This document shows, piece after piece, positions 25,998 to 35,956 of a stretch of DNA of 64,000 nucleotides. The number at the start of each line of letters is the position of its first letter. Within the stretch, counting starts at the first letter, position 1. The notes under the pieces are model-generated. The model did no database searches. It had not been told where the DNA came from and was given only the letters and a program-made list of their open reading frames with translations. The DNA lies in the NCBI RefSeq assembly GCF_030142045.1, contig NZ_CP126242.1, positions 2,790,001-2,854,000 of the forward strand, read 5' to 3'. This stretch comes from Arthrobacter sp. zg-Y919. Lineage in GTDB: Bacteria; Actinomycetota; Actinomycetes; Actinomycetales; Micrococcaceae. A program made the position numbers and the translations under genes.

Positions 25998-26684
25998 ATG
26001 ACGAATCCGCCCGATAAACCGCTGGCAGTCTCCCTCCCCTTCACGGGGAAATGGAAGGTGCAGAACAGTCCCCTGCGCCGGGTGCCCAGCCACGGCACGC
26101 ATCTGCTCGCCACGACCTACGCCATCGACTTCGTAGGCGTGGACGACGCCGGTCGGACGGCACCCACAGTCAGCTGGCGCACCGCGTTCAGCACCGAACC
26201 CCCGGAGCTGTTCTTCGCCTTCGGCCGCCCGATCCTTGCTCCGGTTAGCGGGAAGGTAGTGACTGTGCACGACGGCGAAACGGACCACGACGCCCGCCGC
26301 TCGCAGCTGGCCCTGGTGCCTTACATGCTGGGCCAGCAGGGCCGGCTGCGGCAGGGAGCCGGTGCGATTGCCGGAAACTACGTCCTCATTGCCATGCCCG
26401 ACGGCGGGGCGGTGGTTGGGGTGATGCACCTGCGGTCGGGCTCGATCCGGGTTTCCACCGGGCAGCACGTCGACGAGGGCCAGCACCTCGGGGACTGCGG
26501 AAACTCGGGCAACTCCACGCAGCCGCACGTGCATGTGCAGGCGATGGACGGAACCGACCCGCGGACCGCCCGCGGGTTGCCGCTGATATTCCGGTCCTTC
26601 GGCGAGAAACCCTCCCGCGGCAGCACGTTTCTTCGCCGTGAAAATGCACTGCCGCAGGAAGCCTCAACGGTCGAAGCGCCCTGA
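25998..26684 (+). CDS. M23/LytM-type peptidase-fold protein
   Basis: The ATG at 25998, after AAAAGGGA, gives 228 residues. LytM-fold signs are GTHLLATTYAIDFVG (His and Asp zinc ligands), PILAPVSGKVVTVHDG, GNYVLIAMPDGG, MHLRSGSIRVSTGQHVDEGQHLGDCGNSGNS and the HVHVQ zinc motif. M23 enzymes cut peptidoglycan cross-bridges. No signal peptide or membrane anchor is seen, which is unusual for a wall hydrolase and suggests a cytoplasmic or non-classically exported protein. It is divergent from the choloylglycine hydrolase gene. Confidence 0.85.
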   Translation: MTNPPDKPLAVSLPFTGKWKVQNSPLRRVPSHGTHLLATTYAIDFVGVDDAGRTAPTVSWRTAFSTEPPELFFAFGRPILAPVSGKVVTVHDGETDHDARRSQLALVPYMLGQQGRLRQGAGAIAGNYVLIAMPDGGAVVGVMHLRSGSIRVSTGQHVDEGQHLGDCGNSGNSTQPHVHVQAMDGTDPRTARGLPLIFRSFGEKPSRGSTFLRRENALPQEASTVEAP

Positions 26685-26752
26685 CCGCCATGAGGTCCCG
26701 TGGACACCTCCGAGGCCGGCGCCGCGTCCGGGATGGCCAGCACCGGGCGCAG

Positions 26753-26836
26753 CACAGCATCCCACCGGGTGGTGCGGATGTTATCTAAAGGGATCCCAGC
26801 AGCCCCATCAGCACCACTCCGTGGGACGCCCTGCGG
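26753..26836. repeat. Inverted pair of units related to the 7.7-8.0 kb tandem array
   Basis: The plus-strand stretch ending CACTCCGTGGGACGCCCTG resembles the array core with a 9-10 base deletion, and the left half carries the same core on the minus strand (CATCCGCACCACCCGGTGGG when complemented). Together CCCAC..GTGGTGC and GCACCAC..GTGGG can form a long imperfect hairpin. Confidence 0.6.
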
Positions 26837-26853
26837 ACGACGGCGGCTGGGCG

Positions 26854-26915
26854 AATCGAAAGTGCAGTACTTACCGTTTTCCGGCCGAAAATCGGTAAGT
26901 TCTGCACTTTCGATT
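26854..26915. repeat. 62-nt palindromic element, family B, copy 1
   Basis: Perfect outer arms AATCGAAAGTGCAG and complement, one T-T mismatch, then inner arms ACTTACCG/CGGTAAGT and a TTTTC/GAAAA tip. A sister copy at 63349-63408 shares the plan with different but still paired outer arms. Both copies lie between convergent genes. Confidence 0.85.
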
Positions 26916-27003
26916 ACCGGGGACGCCCGTTCATCGCGGAAACAGCTACGGCCCGGGCCCCAACCGGCGGTGCCGGCAGATGCAGCCGTGGAAATCCGCG
27001 TCA

Positions 27004-27801
27004 TTAACTGGCCCGGGCTCCGTCGTCCGCAGAGGGAAGATACTTCGCAGCCAGGGCTTCGCTGCCCCGGGCCAGGAGCGCGACGTCCGCGCCCACCAAA
27101 ATGAAGTCCACCCCGGCGTCGATGTAGCGGCGGGCAGTGGCTTCGGCGAAGGCGTTCACGCCCACCGGCTTCCCGGCTGCCTTCACCACGCGGATGCAGT
27201 GTTCGACGGCCGCAATCACGTCGGGATGCTCCTGCTGCCCGAGGTGTCCCATGGACGCGGCGAGGTCCGCCGGGCCGAGGAACAGCCCGTCCACTCCGTC
27301 GACGGCGGCAATCGCCTCCACGTTCTCGACGGCGGCGGCGGTTTCGATCTGGACCAGCAGCGTCACGGTCTGCGCGGCGTTTTCGAGGTACCCCTCGATC
27401 CGGTTCCAGCGCGAGGCGCGGGCCAGGGAGCTGCCCACCCCGCGGATACCCTGCGGCGGATACCGCACGGCGCGGACCAGATCCGCGGCCTGCTCCGGGG
27501 TGTCCACCATGGGGATCAGCAGGTTCTGCGCGCCTAGGTCCAGGTACTGCTTGAGCAGCACCGCATCCCCGGAGGGCGGACGGACCACCGCGGTGACGGG
27601 ATAGCCGTGCACGGCCTGCAGCTGCGCGAGCAGGGATTCGATCCCGTTGGGGCTGTGTTCGGCGTCGATCAGCAGCCAGTCCAGGCCGGAGCCGGCGCAG
27701 ATTTCGGCGACCAGCGGGCTGCCGGAGCAGACCCACATCCCGGTCTGCCGGCCGCCGCCGGACAGCCGGGCGGCGAAGGTGTCCTCTATTCGAAGCGGCA
27801 T
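27004..27801 (-). CDS. hpaI: 4-hydroxy-2-oxoheptanedioate aldolase
   Basis: The ATG at 27801 gives 265 residues; the open frame continues upstream through hpaH and is rejected. It is a class II pyruvate aldolase: LLIDAEHSPNGIE (catalytic His), VRPPSGD (pyruvate-binding Arg), LVQIETAAAVEN (metal Glu) and GVDGLFLGPADLAASMG (metal Asp). It splits 4-hydroxy-2-oxoheptanedioate to pyruvate and succinic semialdehyde, the last step of the homoprotocatechuate pathway. It overlaps hpaH by 16 bp and ends the operon. Confidence 0.93.
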   Translation of the reverse strand: MPLRIEDTFAARLSGGGRQTGMWVCSGSPLVAEICAGSGLDWLLIDAEHSPNGIESLLAQLQAVHGYPVTAVVRPPSGDAVLLKQYLDLGAQNLLIPMVDTPEQAADLVRAVRYPPQGIRGVGSSLARASRWNRIEGYLENAAQTVTLLVQIETAAAVENVEAIAAVDGVDGLFLGPADLAASMGHLGQQEHPDVIAAVEHCIRVVKAAGKPVGVNAFAEATARRYIDAGVDFILVGADVALLARGSEALAAKYLPSADDGARAS

Positions 27802-28571
27802 GTGATGGTTCCCAACGGTCCGTAGTCGACAAAGACGGTATCGCCCTTGTATACCCACATCGGGCGGGTGAAGGAGCCGGCGAGAATGATTTCCCCGGCC
27901 TCCAGCGAGGTGCCGTGCGCGGCGAGCTTGTTCGCCAGCCAGTACACACCCGCCGCAGGATGGTTGAGCACCCCGGCGGCGACGCCGGTTTCCTCGATGC
28001 CCTGGTTCCGGTACAGCAGGGCCGAGACCCAGCGCAGGTCGACGTCGGCCGGTTTCACCGGGTTCCCGCCGACCACCATGGCGCCCATCGCCGCGTTGTC
28101 CGCGATGGTGTCCACGATGGTCCGGCCCTCCATCTCGATCCGGGAGTCCAGGATTTCCAGTGCGGGCACCACATAGTCCGTGGCATCCAGGACGTCGAAC
28201 AGCGTGCAGTTCGGCCCGGAGAGCGGCTTGCCCAGCACAAACGCCAGCTCCACCTCCACACGGGGATGGGTGTACCGGTCCCAGTCCAGGGTGCAGCCGT
28301 TTTCCAGCACCATGTCGTCGAGGATGACGCCGTAGTCGGGCTCGGTGATGCCGGTGGCGGCCTGCATGGCCTTGGAGGTGAGGCCGATCTTGTGACCGGC
28401 CAGGGACCGCCCGGAGGCAATCAGCCGTTCCCGCCACAGGTCCTGCACCGCATAGGAATCCTCGATGGTCATCTCCGGGTAGCGCGCGGTCAGGCGCGGC
28501 ACCGGGGTGCGGGTCCGTTTCGCTTCGAGCAGCTCATCGGCCACCGCCCGGATGGTCTGTTTATCTAGCAC
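27786..28571 (-). CDS. hpaH: 2-oxo-hept-4-ene-1,7-dioate hydratase
   Basis: The 261-residue protein belongs to the hydratase/decarboxylase branch of the FAH superfamily (HpaH, MhpD, XylJ). Marks are GHKIGLTSKAMQAATGI, the metal-binding EVELAFVLGKPL (Glu-x-Glu), ALEILDSRI and AAMGAMVVGGNPV. It adds water to 2-oxo-hept-4-ene-1,7-dioate to make the HpaI substrate. The 16-bp overlap with hpaI and the order in the operon support the role. Confidence 0.93.
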   Translation of the reverse strand: MLDKQTIRAVADELLEAKRTRTPVPRLTARYPEMTIEDSYAVQDLWRERLIASGRSLAGHKIGLTSKAMQAATGITEPDYGVILDDMVLENGCTLDWDRYTHPRVEVELAFVLGKPLSGPNCTLFDVLDATDYVVPALEILDSRIEMEGRTIVDTIADNAAMGAMVVGGNPVKPADVDLRWVSALLYRNQGIEETGVAAGVLNHPAAGVYWLANKLAAHGTSLEAGEIILAGSFTRPMWVYKGDTVFVDYGPLGTITCRFE

Positions 28572-28669
28572 GGCGGTTTCTTTCTGTTCGTGGTGCGGCG
28601 TGTTCGGAGGGTACGACGACGACGGGCCGGCTTCGGCGCCGCCGTCGGGCTGTTCTAAAGCCGGGCGGT

Positions 28670-29773
28670 TCAGAGCTGGGTGCCGATCTTGAAGCCCTTC
28701 GCGGGCTTACCCGCGGAGCTGCCGCCGCCGTCGTCGGGGCGGGTGTAGGAGAAGCCGTCTGCGCCAATGGTGACCGCCATTTCGGAGGTTTCGGTGCGGG
28801 TGGTGAGCGGCTGCGGGTTGCCGTCCAGGTCCAGGACCAGGGAGGCCTCGGTGTACCAGGACGGGACCACGGGGTTGCCCCACCAGTCGCGGCGCTGGTT
28901 GTCGTGGACGTCCCAGGTGATGGTGGGGTTGTCCGGGTCGCCGGTGTAGTAGTCCTGCGTGTAGATCTCGATGCGGTGGTCGTCCGGATCGAGGATGTAG
29001 AGGTAGAAGGCGTTGGAGACGCCGTGCCGGCCGGGGCCACGTTCGATCCGATCGGAGATGCGCAGGGCGCCCATCTTGTCGCAGATCTGGATGATGTTGT
29101 GCTTTTCGTGGGTCGCGAAGGCCATGTGGTGCATGCGCGGACCGTCGCCGCCGGTCAGGGCGGTGTCGTGCACGGTCTGCTTGCGGTGCATCCAGGCGGC
29201 GTAGGTGACGCCGTCGGAATCCTTGATGTCCTCGGAGACCCGGAAGCCGAGGTCCTCCAGGTAGGCGCGGCCGCGGGGCACATCGGGGGTGACCTGGTTG
29301 AAGTGGTCCAGGCGGACGAGTTCCCCGGCGGAGTAGAGATCGTAGCGCTGGGTGAGGCGTTCCACGTGCTCGGTTTCGTAGAAGAACTCGTAGGGGAAGC
29401 CCAGCGGGTCCTCCACGCGCACGGAGTCTCCGATGCCCTTAGTGAAGCCGTCCTTCCGGCGCTCGGTGCGGCAGCCCAGTTCCTTGTAGTACGCCTCGGC
29501 CACGTCCACGTCCTCGGGGGTGCGGACGCGGTAGGCCAGGGCGGCGACGGCGGCGACCGGGCCCTTGCGCAGCACCAGGTTGTGGTGGATGAACTCCTCG
29601 AGGGAGCGCAGGTAGATGGCGTCGTCGTCCTCTTCGGTGACGTGCAGGCCGAGGACGTCCACGTAGAACTTCCGGGACCGTTCCAGGTCGGTGACCACCA
29701 GGTCCGTGTAGGCGCAGCGGACAATGTCCGGCGGGGCGATGCTCGGGGTGGGGATGCGGTTTTCGATGTCCAT
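28670..29773 (-). CDS. hpaD: Homoprotocatechuate 2,3-dioxygenase (extradiol, Fe or Mn)
   Basis: The start at 29773 follows AAAGGAG; the six-codon longer frame is rejected. The 367-residue protein is very like the Arthrobacter MndD and Brevibacterium HPCD enzymes. Metal ligands correspond at H157, H216 and E269, and the catalytic residues at H202 and Y259, each two positions later than in Brevibacterium (H155, H214, E267, H200, Y257). It opens the ring of 3,4-dihydroxyphenylacetate next to a hydroxyl. In Arthrobacter the relative uses Mn and in Brevibacterium Fe, so the metal is undecided. The C-terminal tail is more glycine- and aspartate-rich than usual. Confidence 0.96.
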   Translation of the reverse strand: MDIENRIPTPSIAPPDIVRCAYTDLVVTDLERSRKFYVDVLGLHVTEEDDDAIYLRSLEEFIHHNLVLRKGPVAAVAALAYRVRTPEDVDVAEAYYKELGCRTERRKDGFTKGIGDSVRVEDPLGFPYEFFYETEHVERLTQRYDLYSAGELVRLDHFNQVTPDVPRGRAYLEDLGFRVSEDIKDSDGVTYAAWMHRKQTVHDTALTGGDGPRMHHMAFATHEKHNIIQICDKMGALRISDRIERGPGRHGVSNAFYLYILDPDDHRIEIYTQDYYTGDPDNPTITWDVHDNQRRDWWGNPVVPSWYTEASLVLDLDGNPQPLTTRTETSEMAVTIGADGFSYTRPDDGGGSSAGKPAKGFKIGTQL

Positions 29774-29816
29774 GGTTTTGCTCCTTTGCAAAAGGCGGGC
29801 GAAGTGTCGGTGACGC

Positions 29817-31334
<1,518 letters not shown>

Positions 31335-31370
31335 GGGTGTTCCTCTTTCGTCGGTGAAGTCTTGGAAGTT

Positions 31371-32081
31371 CTAGATCGGCGAGGGCGGCTGGTGGCTCTG
31401 GGCCAGGAAGGCGTTCAGGGTGTTGGTGCGGTGCGCGCGGGCGGCGTGCTCGACGTCGGCCGCTACGGCGTGTGTCTCGATCAGGTCCAGCAGGTGGTCG
31501 TGTTCCGCGACCGAGGCGTGCGCCCGGTCCGGGACGTAGCGGAAGACGGAGGAGCGCATGCGGCCCAGCCGGTTCCAGCCGCGGTGGACCAGGTCCAGGA
31601 TGTGCGGATTGGGGCAGCGGGCGTAGAGCAGGGCATGTAACTCGGTGTTGAGGGCGGTGAAGCGGACCGGGTCGAAGTTGCCCAGGACCTCGCGCATCTG
31701 GTTGTTCAGTTCCCGGGCCTTAGCCAGTTCCTCGGCGCTGATGTCCGGGGCGGCCAGGGCGGTGGCGGCACCTTCGATGATGCTGAGGGTCTGCATGGTG
31801 TGCAGGTACAGGTCCGGGTCGATGCCGGCCACCGTGGCGCCGACGTTGCGGACGAAGTGCACCAGTCCTTCTGCTTCGAGCCGGCGGATAGCTTCGCGGA
31901 CGGGGACCACGCTGAAGCCCATCTCGGTGGCGATGCCGCTGAGTACCAGGCGGTAGCCGGGGACGAGTTCGCCGCCGAGGATGCGGTCCTTGATTTGCTG
32001 GTAGGCCTGCTCGGACTTGGACCCGGTGCCCGTGGCGGTGCTGGCGGCGGTGCTGCTGGCGGGGCCGGTCACGCTGCTCAT
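31371..32081 (-). CDS. GntR/FCD-family regulator of the homoprotocatechuate operon
   Basis: The ATG at 32081 overlaps the stop of the hpaG fusion (ATGA). The 236-residue protein has a Ser/Thr/Ala-rich start, a GntR winged helix (SEQAYQQIKDRILGGELVPG, then GFSVVPVREAIRRLEAEGLV) and a C-terminal FCD helical domain with D/H metal-site residues (ALNTELHALLYA, VAEHDHLLDLI). FCD regulators bind organic acids. Its place inside the operon and the ATCGTATATGAT site before hpaG support local control. Confidence 0.92.
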   Translation of the reverse strand: MSSVTGPASSTAASTATGTGSKSEQAYQQIKDRILGGELVPGYRLVLSGIATEMGFSVVPVREAIRRLEAEGLVHFVRNVGATVAGIDPDLYLHTMQTLSIIEGAATALAAPDISAEELAKARELNNQMREVLGNFDPVRFTALNTELHALLYARCPNPHILDLVHRGWNRLGRMRSSVFRYVPDRAHASVAEHDHLLDLIETHAVAADVEHAARAHRTNTLNAFLAQSHQPPSPI

Positions 32082-33556
32082 GCCTGTTCCGCTGCCCAGG
32101 CCTCGTACTTTTCCTTCCAGGCGGCGTTCATCGGGTAGAGCCCGTCCACGCCGTGGCCGGCCCGAACCATTTCTGCGATGAACTCTTCCTGGTGTTCCTG
32201 CTTCAGACACGCCTCCACCAACTCCTCGGCCATGGCCGGCGGGATGACGAGGATACCGTCGTCGTCGGCCACGATGATGTCGCCGGGCTGCACGGTGGCG
32301 CCGCCGCAGGCGATGGTGAGGTCGGTGTCCCAAGGGACGTGCTTGCGGCCGAGGACGGCGGGGTGCGGGTTGGCGCAGTAGACGGGCAGGTCGATGCCGG
32401 CCACGGTGGAGTAGTCGCGGACGCCGCCGTCGGTGATGATGGCTGCGGCGCCGTTGTGCTTGGCGCGCAGGGCGAGGATGTCGCCCAGGGTGCCGGTGCC
32501 CTTTTCGCCGCGGGCTTCCATGACCAGGATTTCGCCCTCGCCCACGGAGTCGATAGCGCGTTTCTGCGCGTTGTAGCCGCCGCCGTGGGACTTGAAGAGG
32601 TCCTCGCGATCGGGGACGAAGCGCAGGGTGCGGGCGGTGCCGACCACCTTGCGGCCGGGGCGGGTGCCGGTGAGGCCGTCGATGGAGACGTTGTTCAGGC
32701 CGCGGGCGCGCATCTGCGAGGACAGGGTGGCGGTGGCGACGGATTCCAGCCGAGCCTTGAGCTCCGGGGTCAGGGTTTTCTGCTGGTCCTCGGTGGCGTG
32801 CGGGGCGAGGCCGGCCTTTTCCGCGGACCCCCAGGCTTCCTCGCGCTGCTTGTCGTCAATCCGAGGCTGCGCGCCGAAGGAGGCCAGCGGCGTGATGCCG
32901 TCGGTGACGGTAGTGGCAAGGCGGCCGGTGGTCTTATCGGTGCCGGGCACGTCGACTTCGACTTCGAGGCGGTCGCCGGGGACGGCCACGGAGGCGCCGG
33001 CGGGAGTGCCGGTGAGGATCAGGTCGCCCGGTTCCAGGGTGAGCAGCTGGGAGAGGTCGGCCACCAGCTGGGCGAAGGGGAAGAGCAGGTCCGCGGTGGT
33101 GTCATCCTGCGCGAGTTCGCCGTTGACCCAGGTGCGGACGCGCAGGGCGGCGGGGTCGACGTCGGCCGCGTTGAGGATCGCGGGGCCCACGGGGGTGAAG
33201 CCGTCGCCACCCTTGGAGCGGAGGTTGGAGCCCTTGTCTGCCCAGCGCAGGTCGTACACGCCCAGGTCGTTGCTGGCGGTCACTCCCCCGACGTAGCTCC
33301 ACGCGTCTTCGACGGTGACGCGGCGGGCGGTCTTGCCGATGACCAGGGCGATTTCACCTTCGAAGCCGAGCAGTTCGCAGCCGGCCGGGCGCTCGACGGC
33401 GCCGCCGGTTAGGGCCAGGGAGGAGCTGGGCTTGAGGAAGTAGGAGGGCTGTTCCGGGGTGCGTCCGCGTTCTGCCGCCCGCGAGGGGTAGTTGATGTGG
33501 ACGGCGATGACCTTGCCGGCCTGCTTCAGCGTGTCCGTGGTGGCGTCGTTGCCCAT
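32078..33556 (-). CDS. hpaG: Fusion of HpaG-type FAH hydrolase/isomerase and RraA-like domain
   Basis: The 492-residue protein joins two enzymes. Residues about 15-235 are a fumarylacetoacetate hydrolase domain (KPSSSLALTGGAVERP, EGEIALVIGKTARRV with metal Glu-x-Glu, GDLILTGTPAG), as in HpaG, the OPET decarboxylase/HHDD isomerase. Residues about 270-490 are RraA-like (TATLSSQMRARG, GEGEILVMEARG, GDILALRAKHNGAAAIITDGGVRD with the R-D pair). E. coli HpaG has two FAH halves; here the second is replaced by an RraA-type unit, which in other bacteria can decarboxylate oxaloacetate-like keto acids. It is the first gene of the operon, with AGGAGAG before the ATG. Confidence 0.9.
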   Translation of the reverse strand: MGNDATTDTLKQAGKVIAVHINYPSRAAERGRTPEQPSYFLKPSSSLALTGGAVERPAGCELLGFEGEIALVIGKTARRVTVEDAWSYVGGVTASNDLGVYDLRWADKGSNLRSKGGDGFTPVGPAILNAADVDPAALRVRTWVNGELAQDDTTADLLFPFAQLVADLSQLLTLEPGDLILTGTPAGASVAVPGDRLEVEVDVPGTDKTTGRLATTVTDGITPLASFGAQPRIDDKQREEAWGSAEKAGLAPHATEDQQKTLTPELKARLESVATATLSSQMRARGLNNVSIDGLTGTRPGRKVVGTARTLRFVPDREDLFKSHGGGYNAQKRAIDSVGEGEILVMEARGEKGTGTLGDILALRAKHNGAAAIITDGGVRDYSTVAGIDLPVYCANPHPAVLGRKHVPWDTDLTIACGGATVQPGDIIVADDDGILVIPPAMAEELVEACLKQEHQEEFIAEMVRAGHGVDGLYPMNAAWKEKYEAWAAEQA

Positions 33557-33579
33557 GTCTCTCCTGGATCAAGTACGAA

Positions 33580-33591
33580 ATCGTATATGAT
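33580..33591. promoter_or_regulatory. Likely GntR operator before the hpa operon
   Basis: ATCGTATATGAT is a near-perfect palindrome typical of FCD-type GntR sites, 24 bp upstream of the first hpa start, and overlaps a likely promoter. The remaining intergenic bases to 33730 include a CCCCGGG/CCCGGGG hairpin at 33656-33674. Confidence 0.6.
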
Positions 33592-33730
33592 GAGAGTGAC
33601 ATGTGGTGTAAGTCACGTCAAGGGGTCTTGAAAGACATATAAGGCTGACGCAGAACCCCGGGGAAGCCCGGGGCACTCCCTCGTAGAAAGCCGTAAGACC
33701 GACCCAGATGGTTTCTCCCGCATCACATCC

Positions 33731-35956
33731 CTACCGCTTGAAAGATACGTTGTGCACATTCACTGAATGAAGTCCCGAACCGACGAATTTAATGGGTCGG
33801 GCTTCGCCAGGGACATCCCACTGCTCAACTCCGGGTCCGTTACGGTCCCACTTTGTGAAGGATACGTATGTTGTCCTGGCCCCGGGAGCTATAGGCCGAA
33901 GCTTTCGGGCGAGTAGTGAAGCGAAAGCATGATCATGTGTCGTTACAACCAACTGGCGGAAAGGAAGAATTTTACGAAGCAAATCAACCAATCCGAGCAG
34001 GTGGACGTCGTCGAGGTTCTGTAAGGGGTCATCCAAGACCAAGGCTTTCATATGTGCCGGCGAGAACCCCAAGTTGAAAGCCAGAAATATCGAAACTGCA
34101 AGAGCATTAGCTTGGGACGTGGACAGCGTTTCCCCAGGAGCCCCAACATCGATCTTCGATTCCTCGTCGCGAAGCACCGGCGTTAGACGGTGCTTCCCCC
34201 TAAAACTGCGGGTCGTTATTCCTACTGATCGGAACGTCGGATGTGGATCGATGGCTGAATAGAACTGACCAAGGAGCGGCTGGAGCTGGGACAACCTCTC
34301 AGAGACGAACTTGTCAGCATCAGCTTTAACCAGTTCAAGCAAAGAGGCCGCAACATCGTTGGTATGCCGTCGAGCGGCGATGTCGCTTTCCTTAGCATCC
34401 AAGGTGTGGCGGATTTCGGATGCTTCAGCCATAATCCGATCTCGACGCGACTTAGTCGTTCGAAGCGCAGCAACAGCCTCGAATTGTCCACCAGCTTCAG
34501 ACGCGCGCCTGATCTGATCCCTACGAAGGGTTAGATACTCCAGTTCCATTCGAATTCGGTCTAGCCCGCTGGTGACATCCAAGGCCTGCACAGTATCAAC
34601 TCCGGCAGTCCTCAAGACCTCACGAAGGCGCTCCTCACGATGCTGCCGGGCAGCGAGTGCGGCGGCCCTACGTTCCCGAATCCCCCGTTGATCGTCTGTA
34701 AGCTGACGGAGCAAGAGGTCGGCTTCGCGCACTCGCTGCTTCGCTGAGTCCAACTGCACTCGTTCGCGGTTTACGCTCGTCCTGAGTCTCACGTCTTCCG
34801 AGTCAGCAGCCATTAGCTCGAGGCGGGCGCGATACCGCTCTGCTGCTACGGATTGCCCACACGCCGCACAGTGGTCGGAGACATGCCGCAACAGAATGTT
34901 GGCCATGTTTGCCATGTCTTCCCGCAGCGACTCCGCTCGCCTCAAAACGTCTTCTGCCTCTATTACCGCCTCCTGGAGGGCAGCTGCCTGAGTCTCAGCC
35001 TCGTCTTTTTGCATGGAAATCGCTATTATCTCAGCGGCGATATTCTCCATCGTTGAGTCATCAGGATAATCCGGAAGTGGAACACTGAGCTCGCCCTGGA
35101 TGGCGGTGAGGGCGGACACCTTCTGTTCGACCTCGCTACGATCACGGGAAAGACTGGTTCGCAGTCTGCTTAACGATTCCTCGGTGAGCTCCGCGTCACC
35201 GAGATCAGATAACCCTCTTAGGTCCAGAGCTCGAACCTCCTTGAGCCAATCTCGCCAATGCGCTTGCACCTCAGGTCTGTCTGCGCTTGCAATTTCGGAT
35301 TCAAGTATCTCAAGGCTCGCTTTCAAGTCCTCGAGTTTTCCCCGCTCATCAGCCAATGCGGTGTCTGCTTGGTTGCTAGCCTTTACCCAAGCAACTTTTT
35401 GAGACTGCAATCCGTCCGCGAATTCACGTAGCCGCCCGGCTCCAACCATTCTTGCGACGGCATCAAAGCGCTCCGTGTCTTCCCGTACCGTCAAGAACTC
35501 CCTCAAAGATTCTTGGCGGAGGTAAATAGAATCTATAAATGAATTAACGACCGTTTCAAAATCTTCGTCCGATTCGCTTCCAGCGAGTTGTCGACGCAAC
35601 CAGCCTTCCGCCTCTTGACCGCGCCAAACCCTATTGTCGAGACGTACGCGAAGGGGACATTTCTGCTTGCGCGGATCCGATTCATCGGGGTTGTCGACAG
35701 ATCTAACCACACTCGCAGATTCTCCATCAAAATCTACTTTTAGTTCTACGGACGTCGTGCCCGACTTTGTGTACAGGTTTTGGGGTCCTTGGCTCCCCGG
35801 ACTCTTTCCAGAAAGAACCCACGCTATCGCGTTGCAAATCGTTGTCTTCCCGTATCCATTTGCGCCGACAACTATTACGACGTCGGCATCAAGGTCAACG
35901 CGAATCTCACTCGCGACTCCACCAAATCCGACGATTACGATTTCTTTCAGCCTCAT
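33731..35956 (-). CDS. Rad50/SMC-like ATPase of a three-gene defence operon
   Basis: The 741-residue protein has a split ABC ATPase: Walker A GANGYGKTT (about 32-40) and, after a long heptad-rich coiled-coil region, signature-like LSTSQANALAVS, Walker B ALVLDDPLQNLDD and an H-loop TTHDH. Midway in the coil lies HCAACG, a CxxC zinc-hook motif as in Rad50/SbcC. No SbcD nuclease is adjacent. It overlaps the 212-residue gene upstream by 4 bp and is the last gene of the SIR2 operon. In ABC-three-component systems such an ATPase is thought to sense invading nucleic acid and control an effector; that role is inferred here. Its DNA is AT-richer than the flanks. Confidence 0.88.
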   Translation of the reverse strand: MRLKEIVIVGFGGVASEIRVDLDADVVIVVGANGYGKTTICNAIAWVLSGKSPGSQGPQNLYTKSGTTSVELKVDFDGESASVVRSVDNPDESDPRKQKCPLRVRLDNRVWRGQEAEGWLRRQLAGSESDEDFETVVNSFIDSIYLRQESLREFLTVREDTERFDAVARMVGAGRLREFADGLQSQKVAWVKASNQADTALADERGKLEDLKASLEILESEIASADRPEVQAHWRDWLKEVRALDLRGLSDLGDAELTEESLSRLRTSLSRDRSEVEQKVSALTAIQGELSVPLPDYPDDSTMENIAAEIIAISMQKDEAETQAAALQEAVIEAEDVLRRAESLREDMANMANILLRHVSDHCAACGQSVAAERYRARLELMAADSEDVRLRTSVNRERVQLDSAKQRVREADLLLRQLTDDQRGIRERRAAALAARQHREERLREVLRTAGVDTVQALDVTSGLDRIRMELEYLTLRRDQIRRASEAGGQFEAVAALRTTKSRRDRIMAEASEIRHTLDAKESDIAARRHTNDVAASLLELVKADADKFVSERLSQLQPLLGQFYSAIDPHPTFRSVGITTRSFRGKHRLTPVLRDEESKIDVGAPGETLSTSQANALAVSIFLAFNLGFSPAHMKALVLDDPLQNLDDVHLLGLVDLLRKILPFRQLVVTTHDHAFASLLARKLRPIAPGARTTYVSFTKWDRNGPGVEQWDVPGEARPIKFVGSGLHSVNVHNVSFKR

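Larger units (their letters stand above)
26685..27003. other. Gene-free stretch between convergent genes
   Basis: This 319-bp stretch holds two structured repeats (26753-26836 and 26854-26915) and no recognisable gene. The long minus-strand frame crossing it is a shadow. Confidence 0.6.

Noticed and set aside
32153-33412. Long plus-strand frame opposite the hpaG fusion
   Set aside because: Gly/Val-rich shadow product; the minus strand encodes conserved FAH and RraA domains.
33731-35956. Ordinary SbcC or RecN repair protein
   Set aside because: No SbcD gene is adjacent, the length is short for SbcC, and the gene is coupled to SIR2 and a middle protein in an AT-richer island.
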